A stretch of 58,209 nt of DNA from an uncultured Treponema sp. (lineage in GTDB: Bacteria; Spirochaetota; Spirochaetia; Treponematales; Treponemataceae), in the NCBI GenBank assembly GCA_946615905.1, contig CAMOIE010000020.1:1-58209 (forward strand), written 5' to 3'. This document shows, piece after piece, positions 1 through 7,148 of the stretch. The position numbers and the translations under genes were made by a program. Under the pieces are notes generated by a model, which was not told the DNA's origin, ran no database searches, and worked only from the letters and a program-made list of their open reading frames with translations. Numbering within the stretch: the first letter of the stretch is position 1; each line of letters begins with the position of its first letter.

Positions 1-19
1 CTTCTTCCCATTTTCTTCT

Positions 20-340
20 CCCAAAAGTGTCCAACTTTTGGGGTTCGGTTCAGTTACGCAGTTCGCTAACGCTCAGCCGCTTCCTTCACTCGCTTCGCTT
101 GTTCAGTCCAGTGGCCGGCTTCGCCGCTGCTCCATGCCCTGCCGCATCGGCTCCAACGGAAAAATCACAGATTTTTCCGAGACTCGCCTACAAACCCACC
201 TCGTGAGTTTGTTCGCCTACGGCGATCGGCTCCCTATCTGCCGCGTTAGGCACTGGAATGGTGGCACTAAGTGCCAGTCCGGAGCGAAGCGGAGGACCGA
301 GCCGAATTAGGCGAGCCATGGAAGCGCCGACCCGCTGACA
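20..340. repeat. Hairpin-rich intergenic repeat, copy 1 (minus orientation)
   Basis: No convincing gene lies in the first 400 bases. The region is a series of perfect inverted repeats: 20-28/34-42 (9 bp), 157-166/170-179 (10 bp, loop ACA), 191-199/203-211 (CAAACCCAC, loop CTC, one wobble) and a GGCACTAAGTGCC palindrome near 265. The linker CGAGACTCG at 178-186 recurs as TGAGTCTCG at 4291-4299 and as CGAGACTCG at 50059-50067, so this belongs to a dispersed family. A short reading frame at 38-310 crosses these hairpins and is probably not a gene. Confidence 0.6.
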
Positions 341-418
341 GGCGGGGAACGCCCGTAATGTTAGTGTTATTTTACCTCCCCATAAACAAATCCCCCCAAA
401 TTGTTGTATAATCTCCTC

Positions 419-808
419 ATGCAAAACAGAATCACAAATCCAAGAATCACGCATCTCGCAAAAAACGAAATCTTTGTCTTTGGGTCGAATCTGGGCGGAA
501 TGCACGGTGGCGGGGCGGCTGCTGTTGCGATGGAATTGTTCGGCGCGGTCTGGGGGCAGGGAGTCGGCCTTCAGGGGCAGAGTTACGCAATCCCCACGAT
601 GCAGGGCGGCGTTGAGACAATAAAGCCCTATGTAGACGAGTTCGTGGACTTTGCGGCATCTCACACCGAATATGATTTTCTCGTTACGCGGGTGGGCTGC
701 GGAATCGCGGGCTTTACCGATGCGGAAATCGCCCCGCTTTTTGAGGGCTGCCGCTCGCTTGAAAATGTCGCGCTGCCACAGGAGTGGTGGGAGATTTTCG
801 GAGGATAA
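419..808 (+). CDS. Macro-domain-like / A1S_2505-type phage-related protein
   Basis: A 129-residue soluble protein. It contains the motif FVFGSNLGGMHGGGAAAVA near the N-terminus, then a glycine-rich segment (VGCGIAGF) near residue 95. This resembles small phage non-structural proteins of the A1S_2505 type, which are macro-domain-like; actual ligand binding is inference. The ATG at 419 is preferred over a TTG at 401, because homologues start close to an ITNPRI-like segment. No strong ribosome binding site is visible. The next gene starts 2 bases after this stop, so the two are probably co-transcribed. Confidence 0.55.
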   Translation: MQNRITNPRITHLAKNEIFVFGSNLGGMHGGGAAAVAMELFGAVWGQGVGLQGQSYAIPTMQGGVETIKPYVDEFVDFAASHTEYDFLVTRVGCGIAGFTDAEIAPLFEGCRSLENVALPQEWWEIFGG

Positions 809-810
809 AA

Positions 811-1257
811 ATGCAAAATCAAAACGAACTTTTGTCATTCCGTGTTGAGGCAGGGGCGAACACTTACGCAGGCTACGGCGCGGAATTCCCCTCGTCCCGC
901 CCTAACGCGCACGAGCTAAAATACCAAAAGGGCGACTGGCTTTACATCGACTCATATTTTAGCGGGTCTCATTTTTGCGGCGAAGAAGTCGTCTATAAAA
1001 ACCAAGTTCCGCTTTGGAGCATGAACTATTGCGGTCGCGTTTTGGACGAAACTTTTTCCGGCGACTTTTTAAAAGAAGCCCTGCGCCAGGCAAGTTTGGA
1101 GCATCCTTATCGAGGCCCAGACATTTACAAAAGCGGCGAGTTCACCTACAAGTCCTCTGTAGAGGGAAGCCCCGAATGGTTTCAGGGCTTTGAAGAAATT
1201 TTTTACGGCGACAAAAAATGTTACGAATGCTTTTTCCACGGGGGAATGATAAAATAG
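811..1257 (+). CDS. DUF5680 domain protein
   Basis: A 148-residue protein matching the DUF5680 pattern from memory: an N-terminal FRVEAGANTYAGYG segment, a central GDWLYIDSYFSGSHFCGEE segment with WSMNYCG, and a C-terminal FQGFEEIFY. The domain is often found at the C-terminus of XRE-type regulators or alone, and its function is unknown. The start at 811 is set by GGAGG at 800-804. It sits directly behind the macro-domain-like gene, which suggests a two-gene operon. Confidence 0.65.
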   Translation: MQNQNELLSFRVEAGANTYAGYGAEFPSSRPNAHELKYQKGDWLYIDSYFSGSHFCGEEVVYKNQVPLWSMNYCGRVLDETFSGDFLKEALRQASLEHPYRGPDIYKSGEFTYKSSVEGSPEWFQGFEEIFYGDKKCYECFFHGGMIK

Positions 1258-1309
1258 AAAACAAAAAGTCGAGATGGGGATGTATGCTGTCGTTGATTTT
1301 GTTTTCGAG

Positions 1310-1434
1310 TATAATAGACTTGTTCGGAAACTTGTTGTTTCCTCATAAGTCAGCGACTTTTTTCAGGCTAAAGCCTTGCAAAAAGTCAATTTTCAGCGGA
1401 AGGTGTTCGGAGAACTGAAGTTTCCGAACACCTC
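1310..1434 (+). promoter_or_regulatory. Promoter -10 and competing hairpins before the DNA glycosylase
   Basis: TATAAT lies at 1310-1315, without a good -35. Downstream, AGGTGTTCGGA (1402-1412) pairs perfectly with TCCGAACACCT (1424-1434), an 11-bp stem with an 11-nt loop. An upstream element TGTTCGGAAACT (1321-1332) is perfectly complementary to 1420-1431, overlapping the same 3' arm. The two structures would be mutually exclusive, as in an attenuator. There is no T-run, so any effect would be on translation or RNA stability. A regulatory role is inference. Confidence 0.35.
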
Positions 1435-1444
1435 TAATATCTCC

Positions 1445-1921
1445 ATGATTCACCCCATACCGCCGACATTTGACGAACATTCCGAAATCCTCATCTTGGG
1501 AAGTTTTCCCTCGGTAAAATCCCGCGAGGTTGGCTTTTTCTACGGACATCCGCAAAATCGCTTCTGGCGGGTGCTAGCATTTTTGTTTGACTCGGAGCTT
1601 CCCAAATCCATCGAAGAGAAAAAGTCATTTCTCTTGCGGCACAAAATCGCACTTTGGGATGTGATTGCTTCCTGCGACATCACCGGATCGAGCGACGCTT
1701 CAATTAAAAATGTCGTTCCGAACGATTTGAATGTGATTTTGTCCGCCGCGCAGGTCAGGCAGATTTTCACCAACGGAAAAAAGGCGGACAGTCTCTACAA
1801 AAAGTACCTGCTTCCAAAAACGGGGCGGGAGGCAATCTGCTTGCCGTCAACGAGTCCTGCTAATGCGGCTTGGAGTTTTGAAAAATTGTGCGAGGCGTGG
1901 AAAGTTGTCGTAAGCGTGTAA
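1445..1921 (+). CDS. DNA-deoxyinosine glycosylase / mismatch-specific UDG (family 6-like)
   Basis: A 158-residue base-excision repair enzyme of the uracil-DNA glycosylase superfamily. Visible motifs are ILGSFPSVKSRE near residue 16, GHPQNRFW near residue 35, ALWDVIASC in the middle and LPSTSPAN near the C-terminus. The last is the loop equivalent to motif 2. This set is typical of the hypoxanthine-DNA glycosylase group that removes deaminated adenine. The start at the ATG of MIHPIPP is chosen because family members begin there; an upstream TTG at 1376 would run through the hairpin region. Confidence 0.75.
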   Translation: MIHPIPPTFDEHSEILILGSFPSVKSREVGFFYGHPQNRFWRVLAFLFDSELPKSIEEKKSFLLRHKIALWDVIASCDITGSSDASIKNVVPNDLNVILSAAQVRQIFTNGKKADSLYKKYLLPKTGREAICLPSTSPANAAWSFEKLCEAWKVVVSV

Positions 1922-1996
1922 AAACCTTGCGGTTTTTCTACGTTACTTTTGTGATACAATTTTCCTAAAAGGGTCAGCAAAAAAAATAAATTAGCG

Positions 1997-2023
1997 GAAA
2001 TTAAGAGAATTTTTCCCCTAATT
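1997..2023. repeat. Imperfect palindrome upstream of fic
   Basis: The segment reads AATTAAGAGA, spacer, TTTCCCCTAATT, an imperfect inverted repeat about 40 bp before the Fic start. A closely related palindrome, AAATTAAGGGAAA with TTTCCCCTAATTT, lies over the end of the same gene (3355-3383). A TTGACC is visible at 2032-2037. The pair could be operators for the Fic protein's own C-terminal winged helix, which is inference only. Confidence 0.35.
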
Positions 2024-2060
2024 CATTGCTTTTGACCAATCGCTGTGCTATGCTTTTAAC

Positions 2061-3362
2061 ATGGTGGAAAAATGCCCCAAATATAATTCAACTGCCTCGT
2101 CCATTTCGCTCACGGTTTATTCAGAATATCAGCAGGCATTTGAAAAGGCGAATCAGAACTATTTATATTGGGACAAAGTAAAATACCTAAGTCCAAAAGG
2201 ATTAAAGGCGGAAGATTTTTGGAATGCGGTGCAACATTCGCGAAGATTCTGGGCAAGTTCTTTTTCTTTTCCTTGCTGCGAATTCTTTTTTAGGGAAACT
2301 TCCGCAATGCAGGAACTACTCCATCTGTTTGACATGCATTTTGGTGGAACTCTTGCGTCATCAAATATCATTTCCGAAAAGAACCGCCAGTATTATCTTT
2401 TAAGTTCAATCATGGAAGAGGCAATTGCTTCAAGTCAAATGGAAGGGGCTTCCACAACCCGCAAGGTCGCAAAGGAAATGCTTCGAAAGCAGGCAAAGCC
2501 CAAAGACAAAAGCCAGCAGATGATTGTGAACAACTACAAGACAATCCGCTTCGTTTCCGAACATAAAAATGACGATTTGACTCCTGAACTTTTGCTTGAA
2601 ATCCACAGGCAGATTACAGAAAAAACTTTGGACGACTCCAACGACGAAGGTAGATTCAGAACTGATGACAATATATTTATCGTAAACGGAATCACTGGCG
2701 AAGTCGCACACGAGCCGCCGGCGTGTTCACTAATCAAAAAATCAGTCAGACAGATATGCAATTTTGTGAACAACGAAAAAGGAAAATTCATACATCCAAT
2801 AATCAAGGCGATTATCCTGCATTTTCTGATTTCGTATCTTCATCCGTTTGTTGACGGAAACGGAAGAACCGCCCGCTCGCTTTTCTATTGGTTTATACTC
2901 AAAAAAGGCTATTGGCTCACAGAATTTCTTTCCATTTCAAGAATCATCTACAAAAGCAAGGTTCAGTACGAGAAAGCCTTTTTGTACACCGAGCAGGACG
3001 ATTTTGATTTGGGCTATTTTATTCACTACAATTTAAAAGTTCTCAAACAGGCGTTTGAGGAATTGCAGTTGTATCTTGAGAGAAAGAGCAAAGAGGAACA
3101 TGCGATTTTGGAATACAGGATTCCAATTTTGAACGAAAGACAGATGCAACTTGTAAAAATGTATTCCGACAGGCCTTCTTCTGTTTTTACAAGCAAAGAT
3201 TTGCAGACTCGCTTCAATGTTTCAGTAAAAACCATCCGAAGTGATTTGGAAGGATTGGTTCAAGAAGGACTGCTTGAACCCTTAGCGATGAACAAACGCC
3301 TTGTAGGCTATGCAAGAAGCAATAATTTTGAATTGCGATTAAGGGAAATTAAGGGAAATTAA
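2061..3362 (+). CDS. Class II Fic protein with C-terminal winged helix
   Basis: A 433-residue protein. The Fic catalytic motif HPFVDGNGR lies at residues 261-269, with the His that drives AMP transfer onto target hydroxyls. The autoinhibitory motif SSQMEG (pattern S/T-x-x-x-E-G) lies at 124-129, N-terminal to the core, which defines class II Fic proteins regulated by an inhibitory helix. Residues about 365-425 form a DeoR-like winged helix (TSKDLQTRFNVSVKTIRSDL), suggesting DNA binding. No antitoxin gene is adjacent. The last codons run through three 10-bp repeats (TTAAGGGAAA, 3339-3368), so the final residues REIKGN may come from repeat expansion. Targets are unknown. Confidence 0.88.
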   Translation: MVEKCPKYNSTASSISLTVYSEYQQAFEKANQNYLYWDKVKYLSPKGLKAEDFWNAVQHSRRFWASSFSFPCCEFFFRETSAMQELLHLFDMHFGGTLASSNIISEKNRQYYLLSSIMEEAIASSQMEGASTTRKVAKEMLRKQAKPKDKSQQMIVNNYKTIRFVSEHKNDDLTPELLLEIHRQITEKTLDDSNDEGRFRTDDNIFIVNGITGEVAHEPPACSLIKKSVRQICNFVNNEKGKFIHPIIKAIILHFLISYLHPFVDGNGRTARSLFYWFILKKGYWLTEFLSISRIIYKSKVQYEKAFLYTEQDDFDLGYFIHYNLKVLKQAFEELQLYLERKSKEEHAILEYRIPILNERQMQLVKMYSDRPSSVFTSKDLQTRFNVSVKTIRSDLEGLVQEGLLEPLAMNKRLVGYARSNNFELRLREIKGN

Positions 3363-3384
3363 GGGAAAATTTCCCCTAATTTTC
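3339..3384. repeat. Three 10-bp direct repeats ending in a palindrome (possible terminator)
   Basis: TTAAGGGAAA occurs three times in a row at 3339-3348, 3349-3358 and 3359-3368. The last copy forms a near-perfect hairpin with TTTCCCCTAATTT. The stop codon of fic (3360-3362) lies inside the third unit. The hairpin sits between the convergent fic and DUF134-NifX genes and may act as a weak two-way terminator. It shares its core with the palindrome at 1997-2023. Confidence 0.45.
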
Positions 3385-4112
3385 TACTCCCCGCATTTTC
3401 CGGAGCAGCCGCCCTCATGATGTCCGTCATGGTGGTGGTCACAGCGGATGTCGCTCTGGTAGTTGAGTTTTCCGGCCAAAAAGTCGCTTACGGCTGCGTC
3501 CGCGTCACCAGTGCAGCCGCCATACAATTTGATTCCGGCTTCCTTAAGGCAGTTCTGCGCCCCGCCACCGATTCCGCCGCAAATCAGCGTGTCGGCTCCA
3601 AGTGCTTTCAAAACACCGGCCAATGCTCCGTGCCCCTGTCCGTTCGTGGATTCTACCGACGAGCCTGTGATTTTTCCGTCCGTAACATCGTAGACTTTGA
3701 AGAATTCGGTCTTTCCGAAATGCTGCCAGATTGTTCCGTTTGAATTGTCATAAGTCACTGCGATTCTCATTTGATTTTCTCCTTTTTCCATGATTTCTTT
3801 GCCCTCACTCGGGCATTTGCAAAAGCGGACGTTCCCGCCCTCGACCGTAAGGCACTTGCCGTAGACCAGCACCTGGGCAAGTTTTTCCCGTGCCCTCTCA
3901 TATATTGCCGTCACCGTCGTGCGGGCAACTTCCATGTGGCGGGCGGCTTCCTCCTGGGTCAGCTTTTCCAAATCCAGAAGGCGGACTGTCTCAAATTCAT
4001 CGAGAGTCATAGTGATTTGTTCGATAGACTCGCTGTTCGAGATTCCTTCCGGCTGAAAAAAGACGAATTCAGGCCGAGTTCCGACCAGACGCTCTTTTTC
4101 TTTTCTTGACAT
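3384..4112 (-). CDS. DUF134-NifX/NifB-like fusion regulator with His/Cys-rich tail
   Basis: A 242-residue fusion. Residues 1 to about 105 are a DUF134 domain with a sigma-70 region 4-like helix-turn-helix (LTQEEAARHMEVARTTVTAIYERAREKL). Residues 114 to about 215 are a dinitrogenase iron-molybdenum cofactor (NifX/NifB C-terminal-like) domain starting MRIAVTYDN, which binds metal clusters in known members. The tail CDHHHDGHHEGGCSGKCGE is rich in His and Cys and likely binds metal. It probably acts as a metal- or cluster-sensing transcription factor. It is divergent from the ferredoxin operon at 4483. Its promoter is bracketed by two copies of TGACATAAGTCA. The ATG lies 6 nt from the -10 with no Shine-Dalgarno sequence, suggesting a leaderless mRNA. 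Confidence 0.8.
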   Translation of the reverse strand: MSRKEKERLVGTRPEFVFFQPEGISNSESIEQITMTLDEFETVRLLDLEKLTQEEAARHMEVARTTVTAIYERAREKLAQVLVYGKCLTVEGGNVRFCKCPSEGKEIMEKGENQMRIAVTYDNSNGTIWQHFGKTEFFKVYDVTDGKITGSSVESTNGQGHGALAGVLKALGADTLICGGIGGGAQNCLKEAGIKLYGGCTGDADAAVSDFLAGKLNYQSDIRCDHHHDGHHEGGCSGKCGE

Positions 4113-4161
4113 AAGTCAAATATATCAGTATATTTCGATTGTGTCAAACTGACATAAGTCA
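4107..4161 (-). promoter_or_regulatory. Promoter of the DUF134-NifX gene flanked by two identical operator-like repeats
   Basis: On the minus strand, TTGACA (4147-4142), a 17-bp spacer and TATATT (4124-4119) form a strong sigma-70 promoter. TGACATAAGTCA occurs at 4107-4118, overlapping the predicted transcription start and the ATG. It occurs again at 4150-4161, just upstream of the -35. Each copy has TGAC/GTCA dyad symmetry, and the start-to-start distance is 43 bp, about four helix turns. The layout fits cooperative autorepression. The factor is presumably the encoded DUF134 protein, which is inference. Confidence 0.6.
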
Positions 4162-4214
4162 GAAATAAAGAGCAAACGCATCATATATGGGCGTCCAGCT
4201 TGCAAGCTATTAAA

Positions 4215-4445
4215 TGAACTCCAATTTTGCCGGGAGCGAGAAGTGGGGAACGGCCATGAAATGGCAAAAACTCACGAGGTGAGTTTTTAGTGAGTCTCGC
4301 CCGTAGCCAGCGTAGGGCGCGTGACGGGTGGACTGCGGCAACGATTGGAGTGACGGCGGAGCCGTTCCGAAACAAAGTGGAGGAATGGAGGCGAAAGCCG
4401 GAATCACGGAAAGCGTGACGGCAGCTTGTCTGCCGGGCCGCCCAA
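4215..4445 (+). repeat. Hairpin-rich intergenic repeat, copy 2 (plus orientation)
   Basis: It occupies most of the gap between the divergent regulator and the ferredoxin gene. It contains a perfect 10-bp hairpin 4266-4275/4279-4288 (AAAAACTCAC, loop GAG), the conserved linker TGAGTCTCG at 4291-4299, GATTGGAGT at 4343-4351 and GAATGGAG at 4383-4390. The last two strings also occur in the copy inside the 2H gene (7881-7950), and variants occur near 130 and 49970. Reading frames through it are not genes. Confidence 0.6.
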
Positions 4446-4482
4446 ATTCTCATAAAAAACAAATTTTTGGAGGAAATCATAG

Positions 4483-4686
4483 ATGAAAGCGAAAAAATAC
4501 GCCGCGCCGGACAAAAACCGCTGCGTGGCCTGCGGAGCGTGCGTAAAAGTCTGCCCGGTTGGCGCGATCAGTGTGTACAGGGGGGCATGGGCAGAGGTCG
4601 ATTTGGAAAAATGCCTCGGATGCGGGCTGTGCGCAAAAACTTGCCCGGCGGGAGTCATAACTTTGGCAGAAAGGAGCGCGGAATAA
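4483..4686 (+). CDS. 2[4Fe-4S] ferredoxin
   Basis: A 67-residue protein with two complete cluster motifs, CVACGACVKVCP and CLGCGLCAKTCP. The expected product is a small soluble electron carrier. GGAGG about 10 bases upstream supports the ATG. Its TAA overlaps the ATG of the following membrane 4Fe-4S protein by one base, so the two are probably translationally coupled and act together. Confidence 0.88.
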   Translation: MKAKKYAAPDKNRCVACGACVKVCPVGAISVYRGAWAEVDLEKCLGCGLCAKTCPAGVITLAERSAE

Positions 4687-5303
4687 TGAAAAAAAAGCGG
4701 AATTGGTATGATTTTTTGTGGATTTGGGCGATTGTCTATTTTTCGCTCGGATTTTTCAACATTCTTTTTGCATGGCTCGGTCTGATTGATTTTATCGTGC
4801 CGCTGATTTTTGCGATTTTCGCGGGCAACAAGGGATTTTGCAACAATTTCTGCGGACGCGGACAGCTTTTTGCCTTTCTTGGCGGAAAACTCAAAGCTTC
4901 ACGGAACAAGGCCGCCCCGAAGTGGATTTCGTCGAAGGTCTTCCGCTACGGATTTTTGATTTTCTTTTTGACGATGTTCGCGAACATGATTTTCCAGACC
5001 TACCTTGTCGCATCCGGTGCGGAAAACTTGAAAGAGGCGATAAAACTTTTCTGGACAATAAAAGTTCCCTGGGGCTGGGCGTACACGGCGGGAGCTGTTC
5101 CTGACTGGGTTGCGAAGTTCTCGTTCGGATTTTACAGCCTCATGCTGACTTCGACTTTAATCGGACTTGTTGTTATGCTGCTTTTTAAGCCGAGGACTTG
5201 GTGCACCTTCTGTCCGATGGGAACTATGACTCAGACAATCTGCAAGGCGAAGATTTCGCTTGAAAATAATAAGAAAAACAACAAAACTGAAAAAGAGGCA
5301 TGA
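4686..5303 (+). CDS. Membrane 4Fe-4S binding protein (NapH-like)
   Basis: A 205-residue protein with about four hydrophobic segments (around residues 10-40, 75-95 and 140-165) and two cysteine pairs on its loops: FCNNFCGRG near residue 56 and WCTFCPMG near residue 178. This matches the NapH/CcoG-like polyferredoxin membrane family that passes electrons across or along the membrane, but it lacks a full C-terminal ferredoxin domain. The neighbouring ferredoxin may supply that part. The start is the ATG overlapping the ferredoxin stop codon. The downstream 14-15 bp hairpin begins at its stop codon. Confidence 0.7.
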   Translation: MKKKRNWYDFLWIWAIVYFSLGFFNILFAWLGLIDFIVPLIFAIFAGNKGFCNNFCGRGQLFAFLGGKLKASRNKAAPKWISSKVFRYGFLIFFLTMFANMIFQTYLVASGAENLKEAIKLFWTIKVPWGWAYTAGAVPDWVAKFSFGFYSLMLTSTLIGLVVMLLFKPRTWCTFCPMGTMTQTICKAKISLENNKKNNKTEKEA

Positions 5304-5403
5304 TAAAAATTACTTCCGTGTAATTTTTATCATGTGCAGTTGCATTCTAAAGCCTGCAACTGCGGTTCGCGCCATCCGTGGCGCGCAGCTGCCGCCGAGG
5401 CTT
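5299..5403 (+). repeat. Train of three hairpins between membrane 4Fe-4S and C_GCAxxG_C_C genes
   Basis: Hairpin 1 has arms 5299-5313 and 5320-5334 (15 bp, loop TTCCGT) and spans the stop codon of the previous gene. Hairpin 2 is GCAGTTGC with GCAACTGC (about 5336-5365). Hairpin 3 is GCGCCA, TCCG, TGGCGC (about 5369-5385). A strong AAGGAGGTG follows before the next start. The stem-TTCC(A/G)T-stem design recurs at 40926, in front of gntP. There is no T-run, so this is not a simple terminator; it may control mRNA stability or be a mobile repeat. Confidence 0.5.
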
Positions 5404-5419
5404 TTAAGGAGGTGAAAGA

Positions 5420-5797
5420 ATGAAATTGGAAGAAAGGGCTGAGCAGGCCTCAAACTGGAAAAAGACCGGGACTTACAACTGCACGCAGTCTGTATTGATG
5501 GCCTTTAAGGACGAGCTTGGCATGGACGAGGAAAAAATCCTGGAGCTTGGGGCGGGATTCGCCGCCGGAATGGGCTGCATGGAGTCAACCTGCGGTGCCT
5601 TGATCGGGGCCGTAATGGTCAGGGGCGTAAAAAGCGGCGGACAGGGAACTCCAAGGCTTGCCCGCGAGATGCTTGAGAAATTCCGTGAGAAGACCGGGGC
5701 CGTCCTCTGCAAGGATTTGAAGGGGCGCGACACAGGCAAGGTTCTCTGCCCATGCGAGGAATGCGTCCGAAACGCAGTCATGCTGATCGGGGAGTAG
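5420..5797 (+). CDS. C_GCAxxG_C_C family redox protein
   Basis: A 125-residue soluble protein with the pattern of the C_GCAxxG_C_C family (putative redox-active proteins). A cysteine occurs in TYNCTQSV near residue 20, then GCMESTCGALIGAVM near residues 50-65, and a C-terminal CPCEEC near residue 110. Members are found beside iron-sulfur proteins in anaerobes and their biochemistry is not established. The start is fixed by AAGGAGG about 9 bases upstream. It follows the ferredoxin and membrane 4Fe-4S genes in the same direction, so a shared electron-transfer role is likely. Confidence 0.78.
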   Translation: MKLEERAEQASNWKKTGTYNCTQSVLMAFKDELGMDEEKILELGAGFAAGMGCMESTCGALIGAVMVRGVKSGGQGTPRLAREMLEKFREKTGAVLCKDLKGRDTGKVLCPCEECVRNAVMLIGE

Positions 5798-5874
5798 AAA
5801 ATTCGGGTATTCTTGAGAAAACCATGCTAAAATATTGAGAGCTAGATGCTTTTGGTATTCTTAAGGAGAATTTT

Positions 5875-7029
5875 ATGATTAAAACAGCGGTTATCGGAGT
5901 CGGAAACATGGGGAGCAAATACGCCGCCCTCTTGCAGGAAAAGAAAATCGACGGAATGGAGCTTTGCGCGATTACCCGTGTGAAAGGTGCGGTTCGCGAG
6001 CTTTTAAAGCCTTCGATTGACGCGGGGCTTCCAATTTTTGAGTCCGAGGAAGAGCTTTTCCAGGCGGTCGAAAGCGGAAACTTAAAGCTCGATGCTGTTA
6101 TTATCGCGACTCCCCATTATTCCCACGAAAAAATCGCTGTCCGAGCCTTTAAAAACGGTCTTCATGTTTTGAGCGACAAGCCTTCGGGCGTTTATTCAAG
6201 GCAGGCTCGCCTCATGGGGGAAGCGGCCGACAAGGCTGGAAAAGTCTTTTCGATGGTCTTCAACCAGCGGACGAGTCCTATTTACCAGCAGATTAAAGAA
6301 ATCGTCCAGAGCAAAAAATACGGCGAACTCAAACGCTTAAACTGGGTTGTGACCGACTGGTACCGCCCAGAGACTTATTACAAGTCGGCTCCTTGGCGGG
6401 CAAAGTGGGAGAGCGACGGTGGTGGAGTCCTTTTGAACCAATGCCCTCATAACCTCGACCTTATCCAGTGGATTTGCGGAATGCCGGCTAAAGTCCAGGC
6501 TTTTTGCAAAGAAGGGCATTTTCACGACATTCAAGTTGAAGACGACGTGACCGCCTACATGGAATGGCCGAACGGCGCGACCGGAACTTTTATCACTTCG
6601 ACAGGGGACGCGCCCGGCGTGAACCGGCTTGAAATCTCCCTTGATGAAGCGATGATTGTCTGCGAGGACGGGAAATTGCGTGTCGGCGAAATAGAAAGCA
6701 CTCTCGGCATGAAAGAAAGCGAGTACAGAAAATGCGCGACAGACTTTTACAAGCACATCGATGTCGCTTGGACTGAAAGCATCCCCGAAAGCGAAAACGC
6801 CCCTTACGAGAAAATCTTACAGGGCTTTTGCGATGAGTGCCTGGGCAAAGGAAAGAGTGTCGCCGACGGCCGCGAAGGACGGAAAAGCCTTGTTCTTTCT
6901 AACGCGATGTATTTGTCCTCGTGGGAAGGCCGCATGGTCACGCTGCCAAAGGCAGGAAGCGAAGATGAGCGGAAGTTTGAGAAGGAATTTGAGGGCTGGC
7001 TTGATAAGAAGATTGCCGAAAGCAAGTAG
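5875..7029 (+). CDS. Gfo/Idh/MocA family oxidoreductase
   Basis: A 384-residue NAD(P)-dependent sugar or inositol dehydrogenase-like enzyme. The Rossmann motif GVGNMG lies at residues 7-12, the DKPSG motif (equivalent to the family's E-K-P) near residue 102, and the active-site region LNQCPHNLDLIQWICG near 185-200. Length is normal for the family and substrate cannot be assigned. AAGGAG eight bases upstream supports the ATG. It stands alone in a plus-strand transcription unit. Confidence 0.85.
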   Translation: MIKTAVIGVGNMGSKYAALLQEKKIDGMELCAITRVKGAVRELLKPSIDAGLPIFESEEELFQAVESGNLKLDAVIIATPHYSHEKIAVRAFKNGLHVLSDKPSGVYSRQARLMGEAADKAGKVFSMVFNQRTSPIYQQIKEIVQSKKYGELKRLNWVVTDWYRPETYYKSAPWRAKWESDGGGVLLNQCPHNLDLIQWICGMPAKVQAFCKEGHFHDIQVEDDVTAYMEWPNGATGTFITSTGDAPGVNRLEISLDEAMIVCEDGKLRVGEIESTLGMKESEYRKCATDFYKHIDVAWTESIPESENAPYEKILQGFCDECLGKGKSVADGREGRKSLVLSNAMYLSSWEGRMVTLPKAGSEDERKFEKEFEGWLDKKIAESK

Positions 7030-7034
7030 GTGCG

Positions 7035-7130
7035 GTGGTTGACTTTATCGAAACCACAGACAAGCTCAGGAACCGTCTGTCGAAACCACTGCTCTTGATT
7101 TCGACAGGCTCAATCGGCGAGCAAAATTTT
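7035..7130. repeat. Intergenic repeat containing the TTCGACAGGCTCA motif
   Basis: The segment contains TGGTTGACTTTATCGAAACCA and GATTTCGACAGGCTCAATC. A related segment at 40690-40790 holds GAGGTTGAGCTTGCCGAAACCTC and CTTCGACAGGCTCAGC. Both place a TTCGACAGGCTCA half-site next to an inverted partner. This is a dispersed intergenic repeat of unknown function. Confidence 0.45.
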
Positions 7131-7148
7131 AGATGGTCGCCCTTCGAC

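Noticed and set aside
38..310. Small plus-strand gene at the window start
   Set aside because: The frame crosses a chain of perfect inverted repeats and codes for a low-complexity peptide; repeat DNA explains it better.
1218..1418. Short frame between the DUF5680 and DNA glycosylase genes
   Set aside because: It starts inside the previous gene and spans the competing hairpins; no ribosome site or similarity was seen.
3384..4112. Nitrogen fixation gene cluster suggested by the NifX-like domain
   Set aside because: No nifHDK, nifE/N or nifB-type radical SAM genes are present; the domain is common in non-fixing anaerobes.
5299..5334. Rho-independent terminator after the membrane 4Fe-4S gene
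   Set aside because: The 15-bp stem is strong, but no T-run follows and the loop type recurs in a leader element, so a terminator is not supported.
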